Part shown: positions 1 to 8,242 of the stretch, in pieces
Position numbering within the stretch: the stretch's first letter is position 1
Layout: every line of letters starts with the position of its first letter
Source of the DNA: Verrucomicrobiaceae bacterium UBA2429
GTDB taxonomy: Bacteria > Verrucomicrobiota > Verrucomicrobiia > Verrucomicrobiales > Verrucomicrobiaceae
Assembly: GCA_002343505.1 (NCBI GenBank)
Contig: DDQZ01000089.1
Location: 1 to 25,188 of the forward strand
Reading direction: 5' to 3'
DNA length: 25,188 bases
Notes under the pieces: generated by a model
Database searches by the model: none
Told to the model about the DNA's origin: nothing
The model's input: only the letters and a program-made list of their open reading frames with translations
Program-made: the position numbers and the translations under genes

Positions 1-224
1 CAAACGAATGGCAGCTTGGAGCGGGTGAACGGTAGTCCGGGCCAAAATATCGGTGGTTTGCGCCAGCAGGACGGCAGTCTGGCTCGGACGACATGCAGTT
101 TGACGGGGCGCTCCTGCCCGGCGTTGGCGGCGGTTGAGCCTTGCGCTGCTGGCGCGGGGTGGGCCGGGCTGCGGCGGCGCATTTCCACCTTGCGGCGCGG
201 TGGCGTTGTCGCTAAACGCTGCCC

Positions 225-848
225 ATGCACTCCCACCAGCCACGCCTTGGACTTCTGGTCATTGTCTCCGGCCCCTCCGGCACAGGGAAGACCACGCTCT
301 GCCGCCAGGTGTGCGACGGGGTGCGGGCGGTGTTTTCCGTCTCCTGCACGACCCGCGCGCCGCGCCCCGGCGAGGTGGACGGGCGCGACTATTTTTTCCT
401 CAGCGAGGACGATTTCCTGGCCCGCGTGGACCGCGGCGAGCTCTTCGAGCACGCGCGCGTGCATGGCCGCTGGTATGGCACGCTGAAGAGCCATGTCTTC
501 GACAATCTGCGGCGCGGGGTGGATGTGTTCATGGACATTGACGTGCAGGGCGCGGCGCAGGTGCGCGCCTGCCAGGATGAGCTGGTGCGCCGCTGCCTGA
601 CGGACATATTTGTCATGCCGCCGGGCATCGGAGAGCTGCGCGCGCGGCTGCTGGGCCGCGCCACGGACAGCGCCGAGGTGGTGGAGCTGCGGCTGAGGAA
701 CGCCGAGGCGGAGCTGCGCCACTGGCGCGAGTACCGCTACAATCTCGTCAGCGGCGAGCGGCCGCGGGACGAGGCGCGCTTCAAAGCCATCCTGGAGGCG
801 GAGCGGATGCGCTCCAGCCTGGTGGCGTGCGGCGGCGACGCATGGTGA
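225..848 (+). CDS. gmk: Guanylate kinase
   Basis: Phosphorylates GMP (and dGMP) to GDP with ATP in the cytoplasm, a step of purine nucleotide synthesis. The 207-residue protein has the usual family length. A P-loop GPSGTGKTT is at residues 16-24. The GMP-binding stretch SCTTRAPRPGEVDG is at about 40-53, followed by YFF. DIDVQGAAQVR is in the middle, and the lid/C-terminal part PPGIGELRARL...RATDSAEVVELRL follows. ATG 225 is the only start compatible with the family N-terminus, because an in-frame TAA lies at 213-215; no clear Shine-Dalgarno precedes it. It converges on metX with 15 bases between the stop codons. Function is secure from motif conservation. Confidence 0.96.
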   Translation: MHSHQPRLGLLVIVSGPSGTGKTTLCRQVCDGVRAVFSVSCTTRAPRPGEVDGRDYFFLSEDDFLARVDRGELFEHARVHGRWYGTLKSHVFDNLRRGVDVFMDIDVQGAAQVRACQDELVRRCLTDIFVMPPGIGELRARLLGRATDSAEVVELRLRNAEAELRHWREYRYNLVSGERPRDEARFKAILEAERMRSSLVACGGDAW

Positions 849-863
849 TCAAGGCCGCGCGCG

Positions 864-2069
864 TCACTCCACCTGCGCCACATGGGAGCGGCGGGAGTCC
901 TTGCCCCAGCGGCCCTCAAGCGTGTACACGAGATGCGGGGTGTAGAGCTCGGGCTCGAGCAGGAAGGAGTCGTGCCCTTTGTCGGAATGCACGGTGATGT
1001 ACATGCTGGAGACGCCGGCTTTCTCCAGCTCGGCGACCAGCAGGGACTGCTCCTCGGGGTAAAAACAAAAGTCCGAGTCAATGCTGAAGACCAGGTAGTG
1101 ATGCCCGGCGGCTTTGCTGCGCTGGAAAAGCTCCGCAAAGCCGCCGACGCCGGCGTCGGCGAGCGGGTCGTAGCGCAGCCACATGTTGATGATGCGCAGG
1201 TAGGTGTTGGCGTCGAAGCGCTTCACGAACTTCTTGCCCTGGTGGAGCATGTAGCTCTCCACGTTGTGGCCCACTTTGTACCAGGCCAGTTGGCCGTTCG
1301 GCTGGCTCACATCCTGGCGGGCGCGGCGCTCGATGGCGTCGAGATGCACGAAGGTCTTGTGCGAGATCATGCGCGCCAGGGCCAGGCCGTATTCGGGGCT
1401 GCGCTCGCAGGTGTAGTCGCCGCCGTTGAAGTGCGGGTCGTTTTCAATGGCCAGCACCTGCTCGAACAAAGTCAGCCGCGTCAGCACGGTGGTGCTCAGG
1501 CCGGTGGCGATGGGGATGACAATGCGCACCCGGTCCGGGAAGAGGGTGGCGAAGTTGATGGCCAGCAGCCCGCCCACTGACGCGCCGATGATGGCGTGCA
1601 GCGCGCGGATGCCGAGATGGTCAAGCAGCGCGGCCTGGCTGCGCACGATGTCTCTGGAGAGCACCGGGGGGAAATCCCTGCCGTAGGGCATGCCCGTGGC
1701 CGGGTTGATGGAGAGCGGTCCGCTGGAGCCGTAGCAGCCGCCGAGGTAGTTCGCGCAGATGACGAAGTAGCGGTCCGTGTCGAGGGCCTTGCCGGGGCCG
1801 ATGAAAAGATCCCACCAGCCGAGATGCACGTCCTCCGTCCAGCGCGCGCCCACGCCCTCGATGGCGGTGTTCACGCCCGCCGCGTGCTGGCTGCCGGAGA
1901 GGGCGTGAAAGAGCAGGATGGCGTTGCTGCCCTTGTCATTGAGTTTGCCGTAGGTCTCGTATGCCACGGTGATGCCGGGCAGCCTTTCACCGCTGGCGAA
2001 TTCGAAGGGTTCGTCAGCGGAGCCGAGATGGAAAAACTGGGTGGCGGTCGCGCCAAGGCCATGGGACAT
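864..2069 (-). CDS. metX: Homoserine O-acetyltransferase (MetX family)
   Basis: An alpha/beta-hydrolase-fold acyltransferase that activates homoserine for methionine synthesis in the cytoplasm. The product is 401 residues. Family signatures include HALSGS (about 55-60), GGCYGSSGP followed by INPATG (about 110-126), the nucleophile elbow GASVGG with Ser164, and the acid and base Asp333 (SDFCFYP) and His366 (GHDSFL). Their 33-residue spacing is typical of MetX. The reading frame stays open upstream to 2438, but homology starts at MSHGLG, so ATG at 2069 is chosen; the extension lies over the gene upstream. Acetyl- versus succinyl-CoA specificity cannot be settled from sequence alone. It is the last gene of the minus-strand series, 79 bases after its neighbour. 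Confidence 0.93.
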   Translation of the reverse strand: MSHGLGATATQFFHLGSADEPFEFASGERLPGITVAYETYGKLNDKGSNAILLFHALSGSQHAAGVNTAIEGVGARWTEDVHLGWWDLFIGPGKALDTDRYFVICANYLGGCYGSSGPLSINPATGMPYGRDFPPVLSRDIVRSQAALLDHLGIRALHAIIGASVGGLLAINFATLFPDRVRIVIPIATGLSTTVLTRLTLFEQVLAIENDPHFNGGDYTCERSPEYGLALARMISHKTFVHLDAIERRARQDVSQPNGQLAWYKVGHNVESYMLHQGKKFVKRFDANTYLRIINMWLRYDPLADAGVGGFAELFQRSKAAGHHYLVFSIDSDFCFYPEEQSLLVAELEKAGVSSMYITVHSDKGHDSFLLEPELYTPHLVYTLEGRWGKDSRRSHVAQVE

Positions 2070-2148
2070 AGGGCGCGCAGCAAACAGCAGGATGGGGCGC
2101 GCGCAACCCCGGCGGGCATTTTCCAGCGCGCGAAAAAGACCCCGCTGC

Positions 2149-3243
2149 TCAGGGCGCGACCGGGCCGATGAGCCGCCTGCCGCTGCGGTCCGTCTCCACG
2201 GCGATCCAGCCGTCGAAGGTGACCTCGACATGCCCGTCCTGCCTGCGTCCGGTGGCAAAGACAGGGACGCCGGGGTTGAACACGGCCAGCACCGGCGTGC
2301 CTCCCGCGCTCGCGCGTTTGAGCGAGCGCGCGTCGGCGGGGGCGTCGCGGCGGATTTCCAACTGCGCCGCGGCCCCCGCGTCCGGCAGGCTGCCGCCGGC
2401 GAAGGCCGCCTCGGACAGCCAGCCCTGGAAGCGCACATGGCAGCGGGGCGTGCCGCCGTTCCAGTAAACCGAGGTGGAAAGCCGCGTGAACTGCGGCTCC
2501 GGGGGTGAGATGCGGTGCACCACGCCGGCCTCCGACTTCTGGTTCGGCGAGGTGTGGAAGGTGACGCCGTCCTTGCCGTCGTACTCGGCGCGGTAATGCG
2601 CCCCGCAGAAGCCGTTGGAAAGCGCGCTCCCGGCCTGGATGCCGGCCATGAGTTTGTCCATGAAGCCGCGGTCCTGAACCAGCGCGCTCACGATCTCCTC
2701 CTGCCTGTCCTGGGCTTTGGCAAAGGCCGCCGTGGTCCTGACCGTCTCCGCGGTCTTGTTCGCATCCTTGACCACCGAAGCCGCCGCGCGCAGGGACTCC
2801 TCCGAGGCTTTGATGCGCTCCAGCCGGGATTTCATGTCCTCGTCATGCGCGGCGAGCACTTTCGCGAGCGTCTCCCGCTGCTCCTCGAGCCAGGACTTCG
2901 CGGACTCGAAATCCTGCGTCATTTTTTTGTGCTTGTCCTCCATGTCCTGGTGCATGCGCTCCAGGTCCTCGACCCGCGTCCTGGCCTGGCCGAAGGCTTC
3001 GCTCACCTTGCCGAGGGTGTCCTCCAGCCGGCTGTTCTTCGCCTCGATGATCTGGAGCTTCGACTCGATGAGGGCCACCGCCTGGTCCTCCAGCTTGCGA
3101 CTGACAGCCCAGACCACCGCGCCGCCGAGCAGGCCGGTGAGCACCGGAAATAGAAACCGCCTCATGCCGGCAAGGAACCGGTCCGGCGAGTCTTTGGAGC
3201 GCGCCTCCCGCAGGGGGCCTTCGGATGGATTTGGACTGCTCAT
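2149..3243 (-). CDS. Membrane-anchored coiled-coil protein of unknown function
   Basis: I do not recognise the family. The 364-residue protein has a short polar N-terminus and one hydrophobic segment at about 29-48 (FLFPVLTGLLGGAVVWAVSR). A long charged, heptad-like region at about 50-190, rich in E/K/Q/A, is probably a coiled coil. The C-terminal part, about 210-364, is rich in G, aromatic residues and charged residues, looks beta-rich and ends in LIGPVAP. The layout suggests a single-pass anchor with a rod and a terminal domain outside the membrane, but the topology is inferred. Met27 (MRRFLF) is a possible alternative start. It lies 73 bases after hslR and 79 bases before metX, so co-transcription is possible but there is no translational coupling. 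Confidence 0.8.
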   Translation of the reverse strand: MSSPNPSEGPLREARSKDSPDRFLAGMRRFLFPVLTGLLGGAVVWAVSRKLEDQAVALIESKLQIIEAKNSRLEDTLGKVSEAFGQARTRVEDLERMHQDMEDKHKKMTQDFESAKSWLEEQRETLAKVLAAHDEDMKSRLERIKASEESLRAAASVVKDANKTAETVRTTAAFAKAQDRQEEIVSALVQDRGFMDKLMAGIQAGSALSNGFCGAHYRAEYDGKDGVTFHTSPNQKSEAGVVHRISPPEPQFTRLSTSVYWNGGTPRCHVRFQGWLSEAAFAGGSLPDAGAAAQLEIRRDAPADARSLKRASAGGTPVLAVFNPGVPVFATGRRQDGHVEVTFDGWIAVETDRSGRRLIGPVAP

Positions 3244-3316
3244 GACGGTTCAACGCATGATCCGCCCGCTCTTTAGCGCCCAACCTTCCCGGCATGATGC
3301 GCGGGTGCGCCGGGAC

Positions 3317-3724
3317 TCAAAGCCCCTCGTTGGCCGCGCGCCATTCACGGAGCTGGCGGAGCTGCTGCTTGGTGGGTTTGACGAGTGTCTCGTGGCCGCG
3401 TGGTGTCTCCATCTCGCGCTGCTTGCGCGCCTCGGCGGCTTTTTCGATCCACTCTTGCGGTGTGAGGTTCTCGCAAAACTCGGGCACGCGCGGCGCGCCG
3501 AGGCGCTGGGGCGGCAGGCCGAGCACGCGGAGGCGCAGGCGCAGATCACCGCGCGCGACCTCCACCACGTCGCCGGGGCGCAGGTCGCGCGCGGGCTTCA
3601 CCGCTTTGCCATCCAGGGTCACATTGCCTTTTTGACATGCCTGCCCGGCCAGGCCGCGCGTCTTGAAGACGCGCACATGGTGCAGCCATTTGTCGGCGCG
3701 CTGGGTGGCGGGCTGCTCTGGCAT
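3317..3724 (-). CDS. hslR: S4-domain RNA-binding protein, Hsp15-like
   Basis: A 135-residue cytoplasmic protein whose first 60 or so residues form an S4 RNA-binding domain: RADKWLHHVRVFKTRGLA, a GNVTLDGKAVKPA segment, then LRPGDVVEVA. Known Hsp15/RqcP-type proteins bind the 50S subunit carrying nascent-chain-tRNA and take part in ribosome rescue. The C-terminal half is basic and alanine/glutamate-rich (EKAAEARKQRE), as in Hsp15. It follows rsmB by 18 bases on the same strand, consistent with a shared ribosome-related transcript. The assignment to Hsp15 rather than a generic S4 protein rests on the characteristic RxDKWL...FKTR start and overall size. Confidence 0.85.
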   Translation of the reverse strand: MPEQPATQRADKWLHHVRVFKTRGLAGQACQKGNVTLDGKAVKPARDLRPGDVVEVARGDLRLRLRVLGLPPQRLGAPRVPEFCENLTPQEWIEKAAEARKQREMETPRGHETLVKPTKQQLRQLREWRAANEGL

Positions 3725-3742
3725 GGTCTCGCTGCCTCCCGT

Positions 3743-5041
3743 TCAGCTCTCCGCCTTCCGCGCCAGCCGCGCGGCATAGGCGCCGTCCATGCCGTCCTTC
3801 GGCGGAAAAACGAGGCGGCTTTCCAGCAGTTCCAGCTCCGGGTGCGCTGAGAGCACGGCTTTGACCACGCCCTGGTTCTCCTCCGGGTCTATGCTGCATG
3901 TGCTGTAAACGAGCGAGCCGCCCGGCTTCAAATACGGCAGGGCCGCCTCGACGATGCCGCGCTGCGCGGCGGCCAGCGCTTCAAAGTCCTCCTCGCGCAG
4001 CCGCCAGCGCACATCCACGCGGCGGCGCATGACGCCTGTGTTCGAGCAGGGCACGTCGAGAAGGATGCGGTCAAAGAGCTGCCCGGCGAAGGGCGGCGCC
4101 TGTCCGCCGAGCAGGTCATGCTGGAGGACGCGGACATGGCGCGCCTTGAGCCGGGCGAGGTTTTCACGCAGCCGGGCGAGGCGCGCGGCGGAGGCGTCGC
4201 AGGCGGTGAGCTCGCCCTGGCCGCGCATCATTTCGGCGAGCAGGGCTGTCTTGCCTCCGGGGGCGGCGCAGGCATCCAGCACCGTCTCGCCGGGCTGCGG
4301 CGCGAGCATGCGCGGCGCGATGGCGGTGGCCGGATCCTGCGCGTAGCACCAGCCCTGCCTGAGCGCCTCGCGCGGAGGCCCGGCGGTGCATTCGAAGAAG
4401 GCGTCGTCTCCGGGGAAGGGCAGCAGCCCCGCTGTCTGCGGCAGCTTTTCCGCAGCCTCGTCATGCAGGCGGTTCAAGCGGACGAAGACTGGCGCGGGAG
4501 CCTGGTTCCACTCGCACAGAGCCTGCGCTTTTTCCTTGCCCATGATCTTGATCCAGCGGCGGGCGAGCCATTCCGGGTGGGAATGGCGCGTGGAGACGGG
4601 CAGCGCCTGCCCCATGTCGCGCAGGGCGCGCTCCTCGCGCGCGGCGCGGCGCAGCACGGCATTGACCAGCGCGCCGGCGCGCCCGGCGGCGGCCACGGTT
4701 TCATTCACGGCGGCATGGGCGGGCACGCCGAGCAGCAGGAGCTGGCAGAGGCCGGAGCGCAGCGACCCGCGCGTGTGCGCGTCGAGTTTTTTGCCGCCGG
4801 TGAGGTGGCTGGCCCAATGGTCGAGCAGGGAGAGATTCCGCAGGCAGGTCAGCACGATGTCGTGAAGAAAGGCCGCGTTCGGGCCGGAGAGGACGGCGCG
4901 GCGCGCGCGCTCGTCCAGCAGCTCGGCGGCAAAGCGCCCCGTCTTCTCCCAGTCGAGCAGAACCTCCAGCGCCATGCGGCGGATGCCGGGAGGCTGGCCG
5001 TGGCGGGCGCCTGGGTCTGCTGTGCCGGTCCGGGGTTTCAT
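3743..5041 (-). CDS. rsmB: 16S rRNA (cytosine-967-C5)-methyltransferase RsmB
   Basis: Methylates a cytosine of 16S rRNA using S-adenosylmethionine. The 432-residue protein has an N-terminal NusB-like RNA-binding domain (about 20-145, with LVNAVLRRA) and a C-terminal Rossmann methyltransferase domain. The SAM motif DACAAPGGKT is at 256-265. The release cysteine lies in DVPCSNTG (Cys332) and the nucleophilic cysteine in YSTCSIDPEEN (Cys382). All key residues of the two-cysteine m5C mechanism are present. Its ATG overlaps the ugd stop codon (ATGA at 5038-5041), implying translational coupling to ugd. The product also has SAM/SAH chemistry in common with ahcY, encoded elsewhere in the window, but no regulatory link is visible. 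Confidence 0.94.
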   Translation of the reverse strand: MKPRTGTADPGARHGQPPGIRRMALEVLLDWEKTGRFAAELLDERARRAVLSGPNAAFLHDIVLTCLRNLSLLDHWASHLTGGKKLDAHTRGSLRSGLCQLLLLGVPAHAAVNETVAAAGRAGALVNAVLRRAAREERALRDMGQALPVSTRHSHPEWLARRWIKIMGKEKAQALCEWNQAPAPVFVRLNRLHDEAAEKLPQTAGLLPFPGDDAFFECTAGPPREALRQGWCYAQDPATAIAPRMLAPQPGETVLDACAAPGGKTALLAEMMRGQGELTACDASAARLARLRENLARLKARHVRVLQHDLLGGQAPPFAGQLFDRILLDVPCSNTGVMRRRVDVRWRLREEDFEALAAAQRGIVEAALPYLKPGGSLVYSTCSIDPEENQGVVKAVLSAHPELELLESRLVFPPKDGMDGAYAARLARKAES

Positions 5042-6354
5042 CCGCGCTCCGCGATGACGCCGCGTCCGATGCCGCGGTATTGAAAGCCGAAGTCCCGCGC
5101 GGCGGCGGGGTCGAGCAGGTTGCGCCCGTCAAAGACCAGCGGCGTCATCATGGCCTCGCGCAGCTCTGAAAGGTCAACGCTGGCAAACTCCGCCCACTCG
5201 GTGGCGATGGCCAGCGCCTCGGCCCCCTTCGCCGCCTCAAGCGGACTGGCGGCGAATGTGACGGCGGAGGCAAAGGGCAGCGCCCTGGCTTTCTCCATGC
5301 CTTTGGGATCGTAAACGGTGACCCGCGCGCCCTCGGCCACCAGCCTCTCCACCAGCGCCACGGCCACCGAGGAGCGCACGTCGTCCGTGTTGGGCTTGAA
5401 GGTCAGCCCCCAGACGCAGATCTTTTTGTCCTTGAGCACCCAGAGCGCCTCGCGCATGGCGTCGAGGAAGCGCTCAAGCTGGCGGGCGTTGATCTTCTGC
5501 ACCTCCTTGAGCAGATGGAAGGGCACGCCGAGCTGCTCGCTGATGGCGATGAAGGCGGCGAGGTCCTTCGGGAAGCAGGAGCCGCCGTAGCCGAGGCCGG
5601 CATTGAGGAAGCCGCGCCCGATGCGCTTGTCCGCGCCGATGCCCTCGGCCACTTTCAACACGTCCGCGCCGGATGCCTCGCAGATTTCCGCGAGCGCGTT
5701 CGCGTAGCTGATCTTGAGGGCGAGGAAGCTGTTGGCGGCGTGCTTGATGAGCTCGGCGCTGTTGATGTCGGTGACGAGCACGGGGGCGACGAAGGGCTCG
5801 TAGATTTTTTGCATGAGCGCCAGCGCGCGGTCGCTGTTGCCGCCGATGACGATGCGGTCGGGCTTCATGAGATCCTCCACCGCGCTGCCCTCGCGGAGGA
5901 ACTCGGGATTGCTCACCACGTCGAACTCGACGCCGGGTTTCGCATAGCGGCGGATGGTCTGCGCCACGCGCTCGCCCGTTCTCACCGGCACGGTGCTTTT
6001 GTCCACCACCACGCGGTAGCTTTCCAGATACTGGGAGATCTCCCGCGCCACTTTCTCCATGAAGCTCAGATCCACGCTGCCGTCCTCCTGCGGCGGGGTC
6101 GGCACGGCGATGAAAAGCACCTCGCCATGATCCACGCCCTCCTCCGTGCTGGTGGTGAAGCGCAGCCGGCGCGCCGCCACATTCTTTTTCACCAGGGCCT
6201 CCAGCCCCGGCTCGTAAATGGGTATCTCCCCTGCCACGAGTTTCTCGATTTTTTTGGGATCGTTGTCCACGCACACGACGTGGTGGCCGACTTCGGCAAA
6301 ACAGGCCCCCGTGGTGAGGCCGACGTATCCTGAACCAATGATGGTGAGCTTCAT
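5038..6354 (-). CDS. ugd: UDP-glucose 6-dehydrogenase
   Basis: Oxidises UDP-glucose to UDP-glucuronate with two NAD+, feeding exopolysaccharide or lipopolysaccharide sugars. The 438-residue product has the nucleotide-binding start MKLTIIGSGYVG (GxGxxG at 7-12), an acidic residue at the end of beta-2 (VDND), the hinge motif SNPEFLREG (148-156), the helix NSAELIKHAANSFLALKIS and the catalytic Cys260 in GYGGSCFPKD. WGLTFKPNTDDVR is at about 315-327. The frame is open upstream to 6435, but ATG 6354 gives the correct family N-terminus. It is the first gene of the minus-strand series and overlaps rsmB by four bases. A 131-base divergent spacer separates it from the VHL-metallopeptidase gene. Confidence 0.95.
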   Translation of the reverse strand: MKLTIIGSGYVGLTTGACFAEVGHHVVCVDNDPKKIEKLVAGEIPIYEPGLEALVKKNVAARRLRFTTSTEEGVDHGEVLFIAVPTPPQEDGSVDLSFMEKVAREISQYLESYRVVVDKSTVPVRTGERVAQTIRRYAKPGVEFDVVSNPEFLREGSAVEDLMKPDRIVIGGNSDRALALMQKIYEPFVAPVLVTDINSAELIKHAANSFLALKISYANALAEICEASGADVLKVAEGIGADKRIGRGFLNAGLGYGGSCFPKDLAAFIAISEQLGVPFHLLKEVQKINARQLERFLDAMREALWVLKDKKICVWGLTFKPNTDDVRSSVAVALVERLVAEGARVTVYDPKGMEKARALPFASAVTFAASPLEAAKGAEALAIATEWAEFASVDLSELREAMMTPLVFDGRNLLDPAAARDFGFQYRGIGRGVIAERG

Positions 6355-6450
6355 GCGTTTGAAAGTCCCGGCCTCATGGCGGCCGGGGACGCCGAGCCTA
6401 GCACGCGCGCCGCGTTTCGAAATCCGAAATATCACGCCGCGCCCCGGTTT

Positions 6451-6477
6451 TGTGGTAGATGGGCGCCGGTCCTCGTT
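6451..6477 (+). promoter_or_regulatory. Possible weak ECF-type promoter for the VHL-metallopeptidase gene
   Basis: TGTGGTA (6451-6457), exactly 16 bases, then CGTT (6474-6477), with the CGTT 12 bases before the ATG at 6486. Spacing and position match the four stronger TGTCAG-N16-CGTT sites in this window, but the upstream half agrees only in TGT, so this is a tentative member. Confidence 0.35.
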
Positions 6478-6485
6478 TTCCCACC

Positions 6486-8234
6486 ATGAAACACATCTGC
6501 ATCGCCCTGCTGCTCCTGGCCCGGCCGGCCCTCTCGCTGGACCGGCCCAGCCTGCAAATCATCAACGCGGCGCCGGACGCCGTCGAAGTCTTCTGGCTGG
6601 CTCCGGACGGGAAGCGCGTGTCGAACGGCAGGGTCGGGCCGGGTGAGGACAAGATCATCGGCACCACCCTCGGCCACCGCTTTGTCATCGTGGACGGGCG
6701 GCGGGAAACGGAGGTGGTGAGCAAGGCGCGCGTCCAGGGTTTCCGCTACGATCCGGCGGCCAGGGATGGCATCCCGGCTTTTTACACCCAGGTGGTTCAT
6801 GCCGGGGGCTATCCCATTTGCGCCTCGGAAAATGTGAGTCCGTATGCGCTCAAGGAGGCGGCCTACCTTGTGGACCTCATGCTGGCAAAACGGACCGATG
6901 TGCGCGAGGCGATGATCGCCAGCGGATCGAGGCTGTGCATCATCGCGCACAACGAGTTCACCACCGGCCTGCCGGAGTTCGGGCGGCTGGGGCCGGTGAA
7001 GGGCTACGAGGAGCTGGCGCCGCAGGATTACTGGGATGCCCGCGCGCGCGGCACCGGCGGCAGCCTGACGGATCCCTTCTGCACCTGCGGGGAGGAGAAC
7101 CTCCTGGCTTACGAGGGCGATCCTTACGACGCGGAAAACATCCTCATCCACGAGATCGCGCACAACATCCATCTGCGCGGCATGACGAATGTGGATCCGG
7201 CATTCGACGGACGTTTGAAGTCGGCCTATGACGAGGCGATGAAAGCCGGGCTTTGGAAGGGGCTTTACGCCTCGCGCAATCATCACGAATACTTCGCCGA
7301 GGGTGTGCAGAGCTGGTTCGATGACAACCGGGAGAACGACCACGACCACAACCATGTCAACACACGCGCGGAGTTGACAGCCTACGATCCCGGCCTCGCC
7401 GCCATGTGCCGCGAGGTCTTCGGCGACACCGTCCTCAAATACACCAAACCCCGGACCCGCCTCGTCGCACATCTCGCCGGTTACGACCCCGCCAAAGCGC
7501 CGAAGTTCGAGTGGCCGGAGCGGCTCATCAAAGCCCGCGCATTGATAAGGAAAAAAGCCGTCGAGGCTCATGCGGCAGCCAGCCTGGAGGAAAAGACGCA
7601 CGCCACGCGCGCCATCGCGGGCTGGACCGTGAACATGAGCCTGCAACTGCTCCGGGACGATGCGGTGGCGCTGGAAAAGGCGCTCACTCTCCTGCGGGCG
7701 CAGCTTGATGAGATCGCGCGGGTCGTTCCGCCCGGGGCCGTGGCCGAGCTGCGCAAAGTGCCGCTGTGGATCAATCCCGAGTATCCCGGCGCGCGTCCAC
7801 GCGCCGAGTATCATCCCGGCGCGGGCTGGCTGCGCGAAAACGGGCGCGACCCCGTGATGGAAAAGGCGGTGGAGTTCACCAACGTGCGCGTCTTCGAGCA
7901 AGAGACTCGGCGCATGCCCAACTTCGCGCTGCATGAGCTGGCGCACGCCTTTCATGACCGGGTGCTCGGCTTTGACAACGCGGAGATCAAGGCGGCCTAT
8001 GAAAAGGCCGCGGCGGCGGGCGGTTATGAAAAGGTGCGGCGCCGGGACGCCGAGGGCCGCATGAGGCTGGACAAGGCTTACGCGATGACCAACGCGAAGG
8101 AATACTTCGCCGAATGCACTGAGGCGTTCTTTTCTCGAAATGACTTTTTCCCCTTCACGCGCGAGCAACTGCGGGCGCATGATCCGGAAATGTTCGCGCT
8201 GCTCGGAAAGCTTTGGGGAACCAGCGAAGGCTGA
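6486..8234 (+). CDS. Secreted protein with a VHL beta-like domain and two HExxH metallopeptidase domains
   Basis: A 582-residue exported protein. Residues 1-18 are a signal peptide (MKHICIALLLLARPALSL); ATG 6486 is chosen over an in-frame start at 6459 for that reason. Residues about 21-75 (LQIINAAPDAVEVFWL, then GHRFVIVD) resemble the VHL beta domain, known in eukaryotic pVHL and in scattered bacterial proteins. Two gluzincin-like halves follow. The first has H222-E-I-A-H226 with a downstream glutamate in EYFAEGVQSWFD (Glu272); the second has H483-E-L-A-H487 with EYFAECTEAFF (Glu543). Both keep the HExxH pair and a third-ligand glutamate, so both may bind zinc. They recall the anthrax-lethal-factor-like (ATLF) peptidase fold, but that placement is inferred. 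Substrate unknown. Confidence 0.85.
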   Translation: MKHICIALLLLARPALSLDRPSLQIINAAPDAVEVFWLAPDGKRVSNGRVGPGEDKIIGTTLGHRFVIVDGRRETEVVSKARVQGFRYDPAARDGIPAFYTQVVHAGGYPICASENVSPYALKEAAYLVDLMLAKRTDVREAMIASGSRLCIIAHNEFTTGLPEFGRLGPVKGYEELAPQDYWDARARGTGGSLTDPFCTCGEENLLAYEGDPYDAENILIHEIAHNIHLRGMTNVDPAFDGRLKSAYDEAMKAGLWKGLYASRNHHEYFAEGVQSWFDDNRENDHDHNHVNTRAELTAYDPGLAAMCREVFGDTVLKYTKPRTRLVAHLAGYDPAKAPKFEWPERLIKARALIRKKAVEAHAAASLEEKTHATRAIAGWTVNMSLQLLRDDAVALEKALTLLRAQLDEIARVVPPGAVAELRKVPLWINPEYPGARPRAEYHPGAGWLRENGRDPVMEKAVEFTNVRVFEQETRRMPNFALHELAHAFHDRVLGFDNAEIKAAYEKAAAAGGYEKVRRRDAEGRMRLDKAYAMTNAKEYFAECTEAFFSRNDFFPFTREQLRAHDPEMFALLGKLWGTSEG

Positions 8235-8242
8235 GTGATGGC

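Noticed and set aside
1..224. Open frames upstream of gmk (16-486 and 134-541), and a short frame ending at TAG 33-35
   Set aside because: No recognisable protein features. The first two run out of frame through gmk. The short frame could be the tail of a gene outside the window but is too short to judge.
882..1580. Long plus-strand frame opposite metX
   Set aside because: Shadow of a secure gene; high GC produces long antisense frames and the protein has no family features.
2070..2438. In-frame N-terminal extension of metX
   Set aside because: It overlaps the 3' part of the upstream gene and has no MetX similarity; ATG 2069 gives the right N-terminus.
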